A stretch of DNA of 64,000 nt, from assembly GCF_030272615.1 (NCBI RefSeq), contig NC_081413.1:450284538-450348537 (forward strand). The letters run 5' to 3'. The stretch is from Cryptomeria japonica (lineage: Eukaryota > Streptophyta > Pinopsida > Cupressales > Cupressaceae). A program made the translations under genes and the position numbers. The notes under the pieces were generated by a model, which ran no database searches, had not been told where the DNA came from, and saw nothing but the letters and a program-made list of their open reading frames with translations. This document shows, piece by piece, positions 22,577-33,830 of the stretch (positions are counted from its first letter, which is position 1; each line of letters opens with the position of its first letter).

Positions 22577-23289
22577 TGAAAAACCCATCCTAATGGTCAT
22601 GTCCACCTATAACAAAATTTAATTTTTACATTTAATACTTAAGATCTCGATTGAATATGTATGTAATTTATATTTAATATATCTAGATGTTGACAATATT
22701 AAAAATTAATTCTACTCTAGGTGTCAACACGTACAGTTGATGTTGGAGGCTCATCTACAACAATCGATGTTGGAGGAGCACGCACCACAGTCGCAAGTGG
22801 ATAATCTGACGTGGAAGTCAATGTTGTAGTCCCCTTTAAAAAAGTTCATTTAAATATTTAAATTATACTTGTGACCAATTCAAATAAAATTAATATATAT
22901 ACATGTATATATATACACACATGTGTACACAAATTGTAACATCTAAATTAATCAATTTTGAAATAAAAATAAATTACCCCAATAGGCGTGTCGAGATAAA
23001 AAGGTGTCGACTATGCACTAAAATGATCAGAAGATCCAACTGTTGATATGCTGGCCCCAACCATGGCCTAGAGACATACATGTGTTTAATGAAGACATAT
23101 ACATTGCACATTAAATATATATATATATACACATATTCAATTTCAAATATAATATTAATTTTTCATTTTAAAAAATAGTATATCTATCTATATAGTTAGC
23201 TTAACATAAATGTACATACATACCTATTTACCACGTGAATCATGATTTGTTGGATGATCATCGACACATAGGAAATCGACATATGAACC
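22577..23289 (-). pseudogene. P1, middle piece
   Basis: Minus strand. From 23289 a frame continuing from 26039 runs to a stop near 23238, with a GTATGT donor-like word just after it. A second block (about 22985-23078) lies between an AG and a GTAATT. A third block (about 22728-22832) follows AAAG, encodes a Thr/Ser/Pro-rich stretch and ends at a TAG. The last block starts at an AG/GTGGAC near 22606 and runs into the E3 insertion at 22577. Introns between blocks are AT-rich. Product unknown. Confidence 0.42.
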
Positions 23290-23603
23290 TGTTAGAGTTA
23301 TCTTGTATTAGCTAATAATTATTTTTTTAATTATTAGTCTATTATACTCTACACTTAAGCTAAACTTAGGTATTTAATAATATTGTAGGTATTTAATAAT
23401 TAAATACACTTTATCCCTTTAGGGTTTCTTTTCTCCTTTTATAAGGGTTATATTGTACTTTTTCATTATTGATTCCCTCTCTGAATGATAATCTTTTTCT
23501 TTAGAGTCGTTATTGTGTTTTTGTCTCTAATCTTCTTTTTTGACAAGTATTTTGCTTGCAGGTGTTCTTAGGATCTCTAAAGTTGTATTTCTCAACTTCT
23601 CCA
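23290..23603 (+). repeat. E5 5' LTR (314 bp)
   Basis: TGTTAGAG to CCA. It is strongly AT-rich with the palindrome-like ATTAGCTAATAATTATT at its start, and TTATAAGGG near the middle as a possible TATA. It lacks the C-rich stem-loop of the copia LTRs here. Confidence 0.9.
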
Positions 23604-23615
23604 TAATATCAGAGC
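23604..23615 (+). other. E5 primer-binding site
   Basis: TAATATCAGAGC, two mismatches from TGGTATCAGAGC, directly after the LTR end. Confidence 0.75.
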
Positions 23616-25716
23616 CTACATCTACTGCTACTTGTTCTTGAATTTTTCAAAAGATTTTTGGAGGTTAGGGTTTCAGTTTTTTCAAAGCTTTTTTATTGGA
23701 TCTGGGGTAGCTGTTTTGTTTCTGATCATTTTGGGCTCAAATTCCATTGAGCTCAGAACACCCAAAAACCTCTCATTTCCATATAAAATTTGTCAAATTT
23801 TGACAAATTTGGGTTCTAGACATTTTTTGGGGTTTTGCCTTTTTAGCACGAATTTTGAGAAATCTATTAAAAAAATCATTGAAATTTTTTTTTTACAACA
23901 AAGCTTTTTAATTGGATTTGGGGTAGTTGTTTTGTTTTTTTATCATTTTGGGCTCAAATAGACCACATCGTTGAGCTCAAAATGCCAAAAAAACCCTCAT
24001 TTTCATATAAAATTTGTCAAATTTTGATAAATTTGGGTTCTCGCCATTTTTTTTGATCTTGCCTTTTTTTTGGCATGAATTTCATGAAATTCATCAGACA
24101 AATTAAAAAAAACAACTTATAGAGCAGTTTGGGCCAAAAAAGACCTCACTGTTGGCTTCCGAAGGGCATTTCCAGTCATTTTGATATATAATTTAACTTA
24201 TTTCAGTGACAAGGGCATTTGGGCCATGATTTTTTCATTGGCAGACTTTACAAGGCACAAAAATCCATACGACTGTACGTGCAAATGCGTCAGAAAATTT
24301 TCATCAAAAAAATAAAAATAAAAATTTTAACCCTCTTTATGCCCTAAAAGCGGGTTTTTTTTCTTTTGGTCGTAACTTTGTCATACGGAGTTGCTTTTTT
24401 GAAAAATATTATATCGTTAGAAATCTCTTTTCGAGCTCTCTTTAGATATGGAGCTTGGATCTTCTTATTTTTCTTTTTTGATGGTGTTTTTTGCTGTCAA
24501 AGCCAAAAGTTTCTTTTTGCACTCTGGGAGACATAACTTGAGCATCCGAACTCCATTTTTTGAAAACTTTATATCATTGGAAATCTTGTTCTGTGCACTT
24601 TCCTGCCATATGAGTTTTCTTTCAATTTCTTCTCTAGGTACATTTTATTTAGTTTTTTTCTTTTCAACACTACGATGAATATCTTGGATGATTCAGGTCC
24701 TGGGATCTCTTTCTGAGTAGGATGTCTCATCTTTGGTTGTTCTTTCTGTATTTCCATCCTTATGTCTCTTCTGATCTTTGTATATATTAGTTTGTAAGGA
24801 TTTTTTTTTGCAAACACACTGAGATAAAGTGTCACTATGCCTTGCATTTTTGGGATCTTGCACATCTTGTGCCTTATTGTACTCACACTACATTATAAAG
24901 TGCCATGGGGGGGTTTGATGTTTACATTTTTTTTCCATCTACTTTTTTCATGTGAGTGTTCCTTCCATGACATTAGCCTCATGATGTGTGTCAAGTGAGT
25001 GTTCCTTCCATGACACTAGCCTTTATATGTGTTTGTACTTTCTACTGCACTCTCGCTGTTCTTGGTTCTTTGTCATGCAGTTTTTCTCGGCATTTAGTTT
25101 CAGTGTACCTATCACTTCTCCCTTGTCAGCATTATGGGGGGGTTTATCTTGTTGGTTGTTGGTTCTAATGTTTCCATGGTTCGATGGAGTACACTCTTTC
25201 ATTCCTATTTATGGAGGAAACCTTCCATCTTCGATTGATCAACTCTTTAGACTTTGGTGTTTTTTCCCATCTGCATCTTCGAGTTCAGTTGTTTGCCTTT
25301 GATTTCCATCTGATTCGAGTAGTATTATTTGAGGGCACTCATGTAGATTACATTCTTCTCTACTTGATCATCTTCTATTTCAGTGGAGGTTCTTTAGATC
25401 GATAGTTATTCTTCGACAATGTTTTGAGGTTCTTCATGCTTCAATGATTCTTCTACTCTTCTTTTGTTCCTATCTTTTGGAACATTCTTGTTTGGAGGCT
25501 TCTTTAATCCTTGACTTGTATTCCATCTCTTTTTGGAGTAGACTTTTTTCCCATGTGGTTTTCTCTATTTCTCATATTCATAGAGATTTGGTTGTGATTG
25601 GGTACCTCATCAGGCTTTGTTGTCGGGACCCAAATTTTCCTTCATCATGTAATTGTATTTTTTTTCTTCATGCATTTATTTTTGTAGCTAATCCCTAAGT
25701 TCATCCTAAGAGGGGC
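23604..25716 (+). other. E5 interior, apparently non-coding
   Basis: Holds a tandem duplication of about 216 bp (23683-23898 and 23899 to about 24114) and a 43-bp tandem duplication (24952-24994 and 24995-25037). T-rich throughout. A purine tract TAAGAGGGGC (25707-25716) primes the second strand before the 3' LTR. No family resemblance seen for any open frame. Confidence 0.75.
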
Positions 25717-26033
25717 TGTTAGAGCTATCTTGTATTAGCTAATAATTATTTATTTAATTATTAGTCTATTATACTCTACGCTTAAGCTAAACTTAGGCAT
25801 TTTATACTATTGTAGGTATTTAATAATTATTCAATACACTTTATCCCTTTAGGGTTTCTTTTCTCCTTTTATAAGGATTGTATTGTACTTTTTAATTATT
25901 GATTCCCTCTCTGAATGATAATACTTTTCTTTAGAGCCATTATTGTGTTTTTATCTCCAATCTTCTCTTGTGATGGGTATTTTTCTCACAGGTGTTCTTG
26001 GGATATCTGAAGTTGTATTTCTCAACTTCTTTC
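25717..26033 (+). repeat. E5 3' LTR (317 bp)
   Basis: Closely matches 23290-23603; the last three bases have decayed from CCA to TTC, and the TSD GAACC follows directly. Confidence 0.88.
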
Positions 26034-26038
26034 GAACC

Positions 26039-27105
26039 AATATTATCGTGATCAATGGATTCTCTAGGCTGTGTGGCTGAAGAGGATGGAACATGATGTA
26101 AACTAGAAGCACCTGGAACACCATGGAGCATCGTGGAGCCCATAACATAGTTGATGACAACTGGTACAAAAATGGGGTGCTGACATATGGGGAACATCTA
26201 TATTGTCAACATCATCCTCACCTCCTAAATCTCCACCACCATCATGCCCACCTACCAAATCACATGTATGTTGACTAAGGCTACTAGTGAGTGTAGTCAA
26301 TGTGCAAAATGTCGACATAACAAAATGCTGGTAAACAAGCATATGTATAACAGGAGCCATGGGAGCCAGAAGGGACTAGCAAGGGGTAGGTTGGTTGGGG
26401 TCAGTATGTGCCCCCAACCTATGTTGTGGCATGCCCCCACCAACACCCTAGAATGATCTAAAATCAAAATAATTGGGCTTTAAACCCAAAATAAACTTTG
26501 CATATAATTTCCTCAAAAAATATAGAGGGCACTCTAAGTTCGCATCTGGTGGTTGTTCAAATACCATATGCCACTATTCCCAAAAATTATCAATCATTCT
26601 ATGATGTGTACACCAATTCATTGATATGCAGGATTTGTTTGGAGGAATGGGTTCACCTATGACAAGGTTTGCAAAATAAGAACCTAAGTGTGCTTTGGTT
26701 ATTCTCAAGTCTAAAATATCCCTATATGAGATGACATTGGAATAGAACTGATGTCTCGCCTCTCTCCATGCTCAATGTGAATCAATCTCCTCATCAATGG
26801 ATCTAACTACATCAAGAATGTTTTGCATCTTCAATGCAAAATGTAGCATGTGTCATGACATGAAAGGTTCTCTAAGGAACTCATTGACTCTTTGTTGTAT
26901 GGATCCAACATTCTCATCAATTATGGCTCTATATCGAGCCTCATCAGAACTAGGAGGTGGAGGCTGACGTGGGCGTGGAGGTGGAGCTGGAGGTGGAGGT
27001 GGAGGTGCGGTTGGTGCACCATGAGCAGGGTCATGTGGTGGGGGGGGGGAGGGGTGGTGTCTCTAGTGGATTAAGCAATTCATCTATATCAAACTCATCC
27101 ATGTG
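26039..27105 (-). pseudogene. P1, 5' piece: proline-rich N-terminus and following region
   Basis: Minus strand. A Met at about 27101 starts an acidic segment (MDEFDIDELLNPLETPP) followed by a long proline-rich stretch written by GGTGGA-type repeats (26950-27060), then SSDEARYRAIIDENVGSIQQ and an amphipathic region with in-frame stops. From 26197 a frame with GSTMLHGVPGASSLHH reaches DHDNIGS at 26039 and continues at 23289 across E5. I do not recognise the family. A proline-rich lead, several introns and neighbouring subterminal-like repeats would suit a DNA transposon gene or a plant nuclear protein, but no catalytic motif is visible. Confidence 0.45.
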
Positions 27106-27439
27106 TACATTATGAACTTTGCATATATATACATTTAAATGTACAAAAACATGAATAAATATTTTATTTTAAAAAATTAACTTTTCAAATTCAATAAATT
27201 ATAAAAACATGGATACATATACATACTATAAGCTAGAGAAAAATTTGATCAAGAACATACATATATGAAATCAAGAATATGTAAATGATCACATAAGAAT
27301 CCAATAACATATATAAATTTCAAAATTTGATCACATATACACATTTTTTTCTGAAACTTTCAAGCACGTGTATATATATATACATACTAATTTCGATCAC
27401 TAGTTTTTAAAATATCTAGGAATTTTGAAATTAATCGTA
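27106..27439. other. AT-rich spacer
   Basis: TATATA- and ACATATA-rich sequence between P1 and the satellite region. No gene or repeat unit recognised. Confidence 0.5.
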
Positions 27440-28260
27440 GTATGTACATGGCTTAAGGGGATTGGCCTAACTAATACATGTAGCTTAAGGGGATAAAACT
27501 AAATAGGACAAGTGGCTTAAGGGGATATAGGTCTGATTACGAAATGTGTCTTAAGGGGAAGAAACTTTAACTAGTCCACATATGTGGCTTAAGGGGATCA
27601 TGGGTTTGTTTAGGAAATGCAAATTAAAAGGGGATCATTTGAAATAATTACCTGACATCATGGATTAAGGGAAATTTAACTAATTAGGATCTAACTAAAT
27701 AGGTCACACATGGCTTAAAGCGATGGTCATAATTAGGGCATGTGGCTTAAGGGGATCAAACTAGAAATAAGACATGTCTTAAGGGGATGGTCACACAATC
27801 AGGGCATGTGGCTTAAGGGGATGGTCATTTAATTAGGACATGTGGCTTAAGGGGATGGTCGCAATAGTTCCTATTATGGCATAAATTAATAGGACCTTTG
27901 ATATGTCATAATAGGACCTAATATGTCATAATAGGCCCTATTAAGGCATATTAGGTCCTATTATGCCATATTATGACATAATAGGTCCTATTATGCCATA
28001 TTATTTTATTTAATAGGTCCTATTATGGAGTAATAGGGCCTATATTATGACATATTTCTAGGACCCTATTATGAAATTAACTAATTAGGATCAAACTAAA
28101 TAGGAAATTTCTTAAGGGGATGGTCGTAATTAGGACATGTGACTTAAGGGGATGGTCGTAATTAGGGCACGTGGCTTAAGGGGATGGTCATAATTAGGAC
28201 ATGTGTCTTAAGGAGATCATTGTATTTAGGACATGTGGCTTAAGGGGATGCTCATAATAG
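27440..28260. repeat. satellite A: degenerate tandem units around CTTAAGGGGAT
   Basis: About 16 irregular units of roughly 30-45 bp built on GGACATGTGGCTTAAGGGGAT plus GGTCATAATTA. Spacing is uneven, and the array is interrupted by a palindromic block at 27865-28085. Units in the middle (27720-27850, 28100-28250) are best conserved. Confidence 0.85.
27865..28085. repeat. palindromic AT-rich block inside satellite A
   Basis: Alternating copies of AATAGGACCTAATATG and its reverse complement CATATTAGGTCCTATT, with spacers built from CATAATAGG/CCTATTATG. Any long part can fold into a stem of 16 bp or more. Confidence 0.85.
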
Positions 28261-28289
28261 TTTCTAAATTATGACATATTAATAGGACT

Positions 28290-30115
28290 TAATATGTGAT
28301 CAGGTATGGGGTCATATGTGCTCCTAAAGGGTGATTCATGTGTTAGAACACATGTGTGACCCCTTAGGACCACATATGACCCCTTAGGACATAATGTGAT
28401 CTTATGGGGTCATATGTGGTCTCAAGGGGTCATACATGTGTTAGAACAAATGCATGACCCCTTAGGACCACATATGACCCCTTAGGACACTATGTGATCC
28501 TCTAGGGTCATATGTGCTCTTAAGGGGTCACGTGCATGTGTTAGAACACATGCGTGACCCCTTAGGACCACATATGACCCCTTAGGATACAATGTGATTA
28601 GGTACATATGGTCATGTATTGGGTCCTACTTGGGGTATGTTGTACACACTAGGATATTTTAAAAGGGGTCATATATGCTCTTAACGGGTCACGCATGTGT
28701 TAGAACACGTGTGACCCTTTAGGACCACATATGACCCCTTAGGACACTATGTGATCCTATGGGGTCACATGTGGTCCTAAGGGGTCACGCATATGTTAGA
28801 ACACATGTGTGACCCCTTAGGACCACATATGACCCCTTAGGACACTATGTGATCCTATGGGGTCATATGTGCTCTTAAGGGGTTACACATGTGTTAGAAC
28901 ACGTGTGACCCCTTAGGACCACATATGACCCCTTAAGACACAATGTGATCCCAATTGGGATATGTTGTACACACTAGGATGTTAAAAGGGGTCATATGTG
29001 CTCTTAAGGGGTCACACATGTGTTAAAACACATGTGTGACTCCTTAGGAGCACATATGATCCCTTAGGACACTATGTGATAGGATCCTATGTGGTCATAT
29101 GTGGTCCTAATGGGTCACTCATGTGTTAGAATACATGTGTGACCCCTTACCTGACCATATATGATCCTTTAGGACACTATGTGATCCTATGGGCCCATCA
29201 TATGTGTTCCTAAGGGGTCATGCATGTGTTAGAACACCTGTGTGACCCCTTAGGACCACATATGACCCCTTAGGACACAATGTGATCCTATATGGTCATA
29301 TTGGGTCCTAAGGGGTATATTGTGCACTCTAAGATTTTAAAAGGGCTTGTCATATGTACTGTTAAGGGGTCACACATGTGCTCCACATATGACCCCTTAG
29401 GACACAATGTGATGCTATATGGTCATATTGGGTCATAAGGGGTATGTTGTGCATATTAGGATGTTAAAAGGGGTCATATATGCTCTAAAGGGGTCATGCA
29501 TGTGTTAGAACACATGTGTGACCCCTAAGAACCACATATGACCCCTTAGGACACAATGTGATCCTATAATATGGTCATATTAGGTCCTACTTAAAGGGTA
29601 TGTTGTACAAACTAGGATGTTAAAAGGGGTTGAATATGTGCTCTTAAGGAGTCACACATGTATTAGAACATGTGTGACCCCTAAGGTCCATATATGACCC
29701 CTTAGAACATAATGTGATCCTATATGGTCATATTGGGTCAGACTTGGGGTATGTTGTACACACTAGGATGTTGAAAGGGGCCATATGTTCTATTAAGGGG
29801 TCACACATGTGTTAGAACACATGTGTGACCCCTTAGGACCATATATGACCCCTTAGGACTCTATGTGATAGGACTGTGGAGTCACATGTGGTTCTAAGGG
29901 GTCACACATGTGTTAGAACACATGGGTGACCCCTTAGGACCACAAATGACCCCTTAGGACACTATATGATCCTATTGGCCCATCATATGTGGTCCTAAGG
30001 GGTCACACATGTGTTAGAATACATGAGTGACCCCTTAGGACCACATATAACCCCTTAGGACACTATGTGATCCTATATGGTCATATTAGGTCATATGGTC
30101 ATATGTGATCCTATA
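28290..30115. repeat. satellite B: array of 14 long hairpin units
   Basis: Each unit is an inverted repeat with arms of about 37 bp and a three-base AGA loop. The inner arm is GGGGTCACACATGTGTT and its complement; the outer arm is GGGGTCATATGTGGTCCTAA and its complement. Loops lie near 28342, 28441, 28541, 28700, 28796, 28894, 29022, 29125, 29229, 29504, 29662, 29811, 29912 and 30012; one unit near 29375 has lost its loop. Spacing is about 100 bp, or 130-160 bp where a second module with TATGTTGTACACACTAGGATG is present. No coding potential. Confidence 0.92.
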
Positions 30116-30640
30116 CTTTGGTTTTTCAACATTTTCATTTTCATTTTGAAAGGTTTTGGTTTTGTTTTATCTACATTTTGATTTTGGCTTTGGTTTTTTA
30201 CAATGTTTCAATTTCGTTTTTTTTTGTAGTTTTGGTTTTGGTTTTCATTTTGAATTTTGTTTTGATTTTGAATTTTGTTTTAATTTTGTAATTTATTTTT
30301 TGGTTTTGGTTTCGTTTTTTGTTTTCGTTTCAAGGTTTTCAACATTTTATTTTCATTCATCAAACATGAAGAAATAATTCTTTAAAAAAATTACTTTCTT
30401 TAAAACCTAGATTAACATTTTAAAAAAAAAAACCTAATCTAATCAATTAAAAAAAAACTCTTTTCATAATCAGTTAAAAATTAAATTTTAAACTAAAAAA
30501 CCAAAATTTTAAACTAAAAAACCATTTTTTTAACTAAATAAATAAATTTTTAACTAAAAAACTAATTTAACTATGAAAATTTGAAAAAAATTAGGAGAGG
30601 GCGTACCTGGAAGGCTTGTTGGCAACTTTCTAGATGGCTT
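30116..30640. repeat. low-complexity T/G-rich then A-rich tract
   Basis: 30120-30340 repeats TTTTGGTTTTG/TTTTGATTTTG words on the plus strand; 30370-30590 repeats AAAACTAAAAAACC words. No gene. Confidence 0.8.
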
Positions 30641-30880
30641 TGATTGGGATCCCATTTGGAAAAAATGAACAGGAACCCATTTAAAAAATATATATATTTT
30701 CAAAATGGGATCCGAATCTGAAATGAAATGGGATCTCGTTTCATTTCGAAACAGGATCCCGTTTCGAGACAGGATCCCGCTTTGAGATGGGATCCCATTT
30801 GGAGCTTTAGGTTTGGGATCCCATTAATTTTTTTGGCTTGGGACCCTGTGCCAAGATGGGATCTCATTTCATCTCCTTTG
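30641..30880. repeat. cluster of about ten GGGATCCCATTT-like words
   Basis: The 12-base word and variants (GGATCCCGTTTCGAGA, GGGATCTCATTTC) recur at irregular 15-35 base steps. The core GGGATCCC is self-complementary. It lies just before a possible splice donor CAG/GTACG at about 30605 on the minus strand. Confidence 0.6.
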
Positions 30881-30949
30881 TACTCCACCTGATTTTCACT
30901 TTTTTTCTAAGTGTAAAGCTTCCACATTAAGTGGACACAAATTCTTGCA

Positions 30950-31484
30950 CTTACCCTCCCCCTAAGAGGTAGCTTCAAGTCATTAGTCCACAATAATAGT
31001 ATTCATGAAGTTCACTGGACAAATGCATCTCTGTATGCATTTAGTTTAGAAAAGGAGGGGCAATAACCCCCAATTTCTCCCAAAGATAACCAAGCTTTAC
31101 TTCATGTTAGAAAAATGTTCCTTTGTAGGAACATAATCAATCTTTACTTCATTCTCTAGAACTTTCTTTCACAAGAAGTGATACTGAATTGAAATATATT
31201 TCATTCTTAAGTGCAATACCAAATTCTTAGAAATGTTTATTGCACTAGTATTGTCACATCATATAGAAATAGGTTCATCAAAGAATATTCTAATGTCCTT
31301 CAAAGTTTGTTTCATCTATAATACCTAAGTACAACGAGCAGTAGCAGCAATATACTCAACTTCAATAGTAGATAGCAATATTGAATCCCATTTCTTACTT
31401 GACCAAGAAGCCAACCAAGGTCCAAGGAAAAATGTACCCCCACTAATATGTTTCCCGTCATCCACATAGCTAGCCCAATATTGG
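30950..31484 (-). pseudogene. copia RNase H fragment with poly-purine tract
   Basis: Minus-strand reading from 31484 gives the RNase H series WASYVDDGKHISGG, FFLGPWLASWSSKKW, STIEVEYIAA, then CDNTSAINISKN and VDYVPTKEH-like parts, with several stops and shifts. A purine tract (TTAGGGGGAGGG on the minus strand) sits at about 30953-30965. It is cut at about 31484 by the gypsy LTR. It could be the 3' part of the element whose 5' end lies at 36413-36597; this is unproven. Confidence 0.8.
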
Positions 31485-32249
31485 TGCAGTCACAGTTAGG
31501 AGGGACCTCAATGAGATCTATCTGGACCATGCAGAAAGAGTAAAATAGAATGAAAGTGAGACAAGATGATGGAGACAATGCAGAATTGATTGATTATATC
31601 ATAAAAACTGATTACAAATGACCGGTAACATCCGAGATACAAGACTCAACTCACTGGCCTGTTACATACATGCTCAATTATAGAACTAGTCAACTCCAGA
31701 CCTCTAAATCTTAAGATGTATCTTCTATATTATCCTTGATGAATTATGATGCTAAATTACATTGATTTATATGCTCAAGAGGGATCAAATGTCGAAGAAG
31801 AAGATCAAATGTGTAAAACCACTAGGTCGGCCTCCGCTAAAGAAAATCCTCTAGAAAATTTATAGGAATAAGTGTGGATCAGGGGGAATGTTGGACACAC
31901 GCCAATTAACATTGAACTCAATGAATTGAAGCTCCACAAGCTATAGAAAGGATTTGCAAGATTTGCCAATAGAAAATAGGTCCAAGCAGTTCTAGTGTGC
32001 TAAGCTAGAAAATTGTCTCAGAATTTGGATGTGATAACTTGTTGAAAAATGATCCAAACATCTCACAGTTTAGAAATAAGGAAGATAATCATGTTCAAAA
32101 GAAAAATCTAGCTCCACAAGATCTGGTGAGAAAATGCAAGGAAATGGAGAAGGAAATGCTAACACTACAAAACAGAAAACAAATTGAAAAGAAATATATT
32201 TTTTTTAGTTGATGCAAGATTGCCAAGAACTGGGGATGCTCCTGCATCA
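31482..32249 (-). repeat. Ty3/gypsy 3' LTR (boundaries tentative)
   Basis: Begins TG at 31482 or 31485, where copia coding stops, and ends at CA 32249. On the minus strand it starts TGATGCAGGAGC directly after the end of gypsy coding and a purine tract AAAGGGAGGGA (about 32272-32282). No second LTR copy in the window to confirm it. Confidence 0.5.
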
Positions 32250-33830
32250 GACATCCAGGGTTGTTGAAAAGTGAGTCCCTCCCTTTGTTGGGATCAAAGG
32301 AAAACCAAGCCGGTCCACCTCTTGTTGAGAAATCCAAGATGAATCTTCAACTGGACGTGTCCTTCCACTGCATAAGATACTCCTTATACTGACTACTCTT
32401 GGTAATGTATTCAATCTAATCTGGTTCCTTTTAGGGCAACTATTTCTCCCAAGCTTGCAATACTATCTTTACCAAATTCTGATTCATGATACTGATGTAG
32501 ATCTGCAATGTTGAATATGGGTGAAATACTCAAACTATCTGGTAGCTCCACTTCATATGCCTTTTTGGAAATGAATTTTCTCAAGATCTTGCAAGGTCCA
32601 AACTTCCTCACTGCAACTTGTTATAGGTTCCAACTAGAAATATTTATTTTCTTAGGTACACCATCACTTCATTGCCAACTTTAAATTCCTTATGTCTTCT
32701 CTTCTCATTTTCTTTCTGCTTATACTTATTGTTCATTTCCTCCAAATGTTGCTTCACCTAAATATGCAATATGGCCTTCATATGATTTACAAATTCTTCT
32801 CCCTCTACACTTCTCTTGTCTTTATTACTAATATATCTCAATTATGATATACCTCTAGGGTGTGCTCCGGTAAAAATCTCAAAAGGTGTTCTTCCGGTGC
32901 TCTTGTTCACTGAATTGTTGTAGGCAAACTCTCCTTGTGCAAGAATCAAATCCCAACTTTCGGTCTTTGCTCCAACTAAGAATCTCAACAAATTTCCCAA
33001 ACTTTTGTTTACTTCCTCTGTCTATCCATTAGTTTGTGGGTGAAAATTAGAACTTATATCCAAATCTATCTTCATCATCCTCCAAATTGTTCTCCAAAAA
33101 TAACCAACAAACTTAGTGTCTCTATCTGAAACTATGCTCTTAGGTAATCCATGCAATCTCATTACTTGAAAAATAAGTCAGCTACATGCACTACATATGA
33201 TGTCTTCTTACAAGGTATGAAATGATCTATCTTTGAGAATATATCCACCACCACAAATATAGAATCATTCCCTCTTTATGTCTTATGAAATCCAAGTATG
33301 AAATCCATTCTTATGTCTTCCCAAGGTCTCTCTGGTATTGTCAAAGGCTTATACAATCCCACTTTTCTGACTACTACCTTTTTCAACTTGACAAATTCTA
33401 TAGCTCTGTACAAGTTTCCTAACATCCTTATGAATCTGAGTCCAAAAGTAATGTTCACTCACTAATGCTACTATTTTATGAACACCATAGTTCTCAGCTA
33501 ATCCTCCACTATGCTTCTCTTTTATCATATTCTCCCTCATAGAACTCTTAGGTATACACAACTGAACTCCTCTTAATAACATCCCATCCTGAATGAAATA
33601 ATCCAACCACTAACTTCTATCTTCATTATGCAGCACGCCATAGGGCATGAATGAGAATGCACCTTCTAGATCATCCTCGACCAATTTGAATGGATGTTTC
33701 TTGAAGACTGGATGAGCCCTATCCTTGATTTCAACTAGAGGAGTCACAATACTAGAAACTAAAGCCATTTGGAATCCTAGAATTTGTGAAAAACTCAAAA
33801 TCTGAACTAATAGATACCTTGCTTCTCAAT
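32250..33830 (-). pseudogene. Ty3/gypsy integrase and chromodomain-like C-terminus, broken
   Basis: Minus-strand order is the end of RNase H/linker (33610-33798), the integrase HHCC zinc finger region (33349-33606, with SGGLAENYGVHK and a YRICQVEK form of the second half), the integrase core start (33276-33458, RPWEDIRMDFILGF), a broken middle with SDRDTKFVGYFWRT-like codons, then the C-terminal KFGPCKILRKFISKKAYEVELP (32411-32611). Between 32280 and 32420 is a chromodomain-like end with VEDSSWISQQEV. Reverse transcriptase is absent, so the element is 5'-truncated here. Integrase-before-LTR order marks Ty3/gypsy; the C-terminal chromodomain directs chromosomal targeting in relatives. Confidence 0.82.

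Larger units (their letters stand above)
23290..26033 (+). mobile_element. E5: small LTR element without gag or pol, 2744 bp
   Basis: Its two LTRs (23290-23603 and 25717-26033) are flanked by GAACC (23285-23289 and 26034-26038). A primer-binding site follows the first LTR and a short purine tract precedes the second. The 2.1-kb interior shows no gag, protease, integrase or reverse transcriptase motif, and open frames there are short and hydrophobic. It must rely on enzymes of other elements. It is inserted in P1; with the element and one TSD copy left out, the P1 frame reads on without a break. Confidence 0.9.

Noticed and set aside
24985-25700. Several overlapping hydrophobic open frames, membrane-protein-like
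   Set aside because: They lie in the T-rich interior of E5; T-rich DNA gives Phe/Leu-rich frames by chance, and no family motif is visible.
28290-30115. CRISPR-like array of repeats and spacers
   Set aside because: Units are fold-back satellites with related sequence throughout; there are no unique spacers and no cas genes, and the context is a plant genome.
30156-30377. Phe-rich open frame
   Set aside because: Product of TTTTGGTTTTG low-complexity sequence.
32250-33830. Plant pararetrovirus or other integrated virus
   Set aside because: Integrase zinc finger, integrase core and a chromodomain-like end followed by an LTR-type end fit a Ty3/gypsy retrotransposon; no viral movement or coat protein motif is visible.
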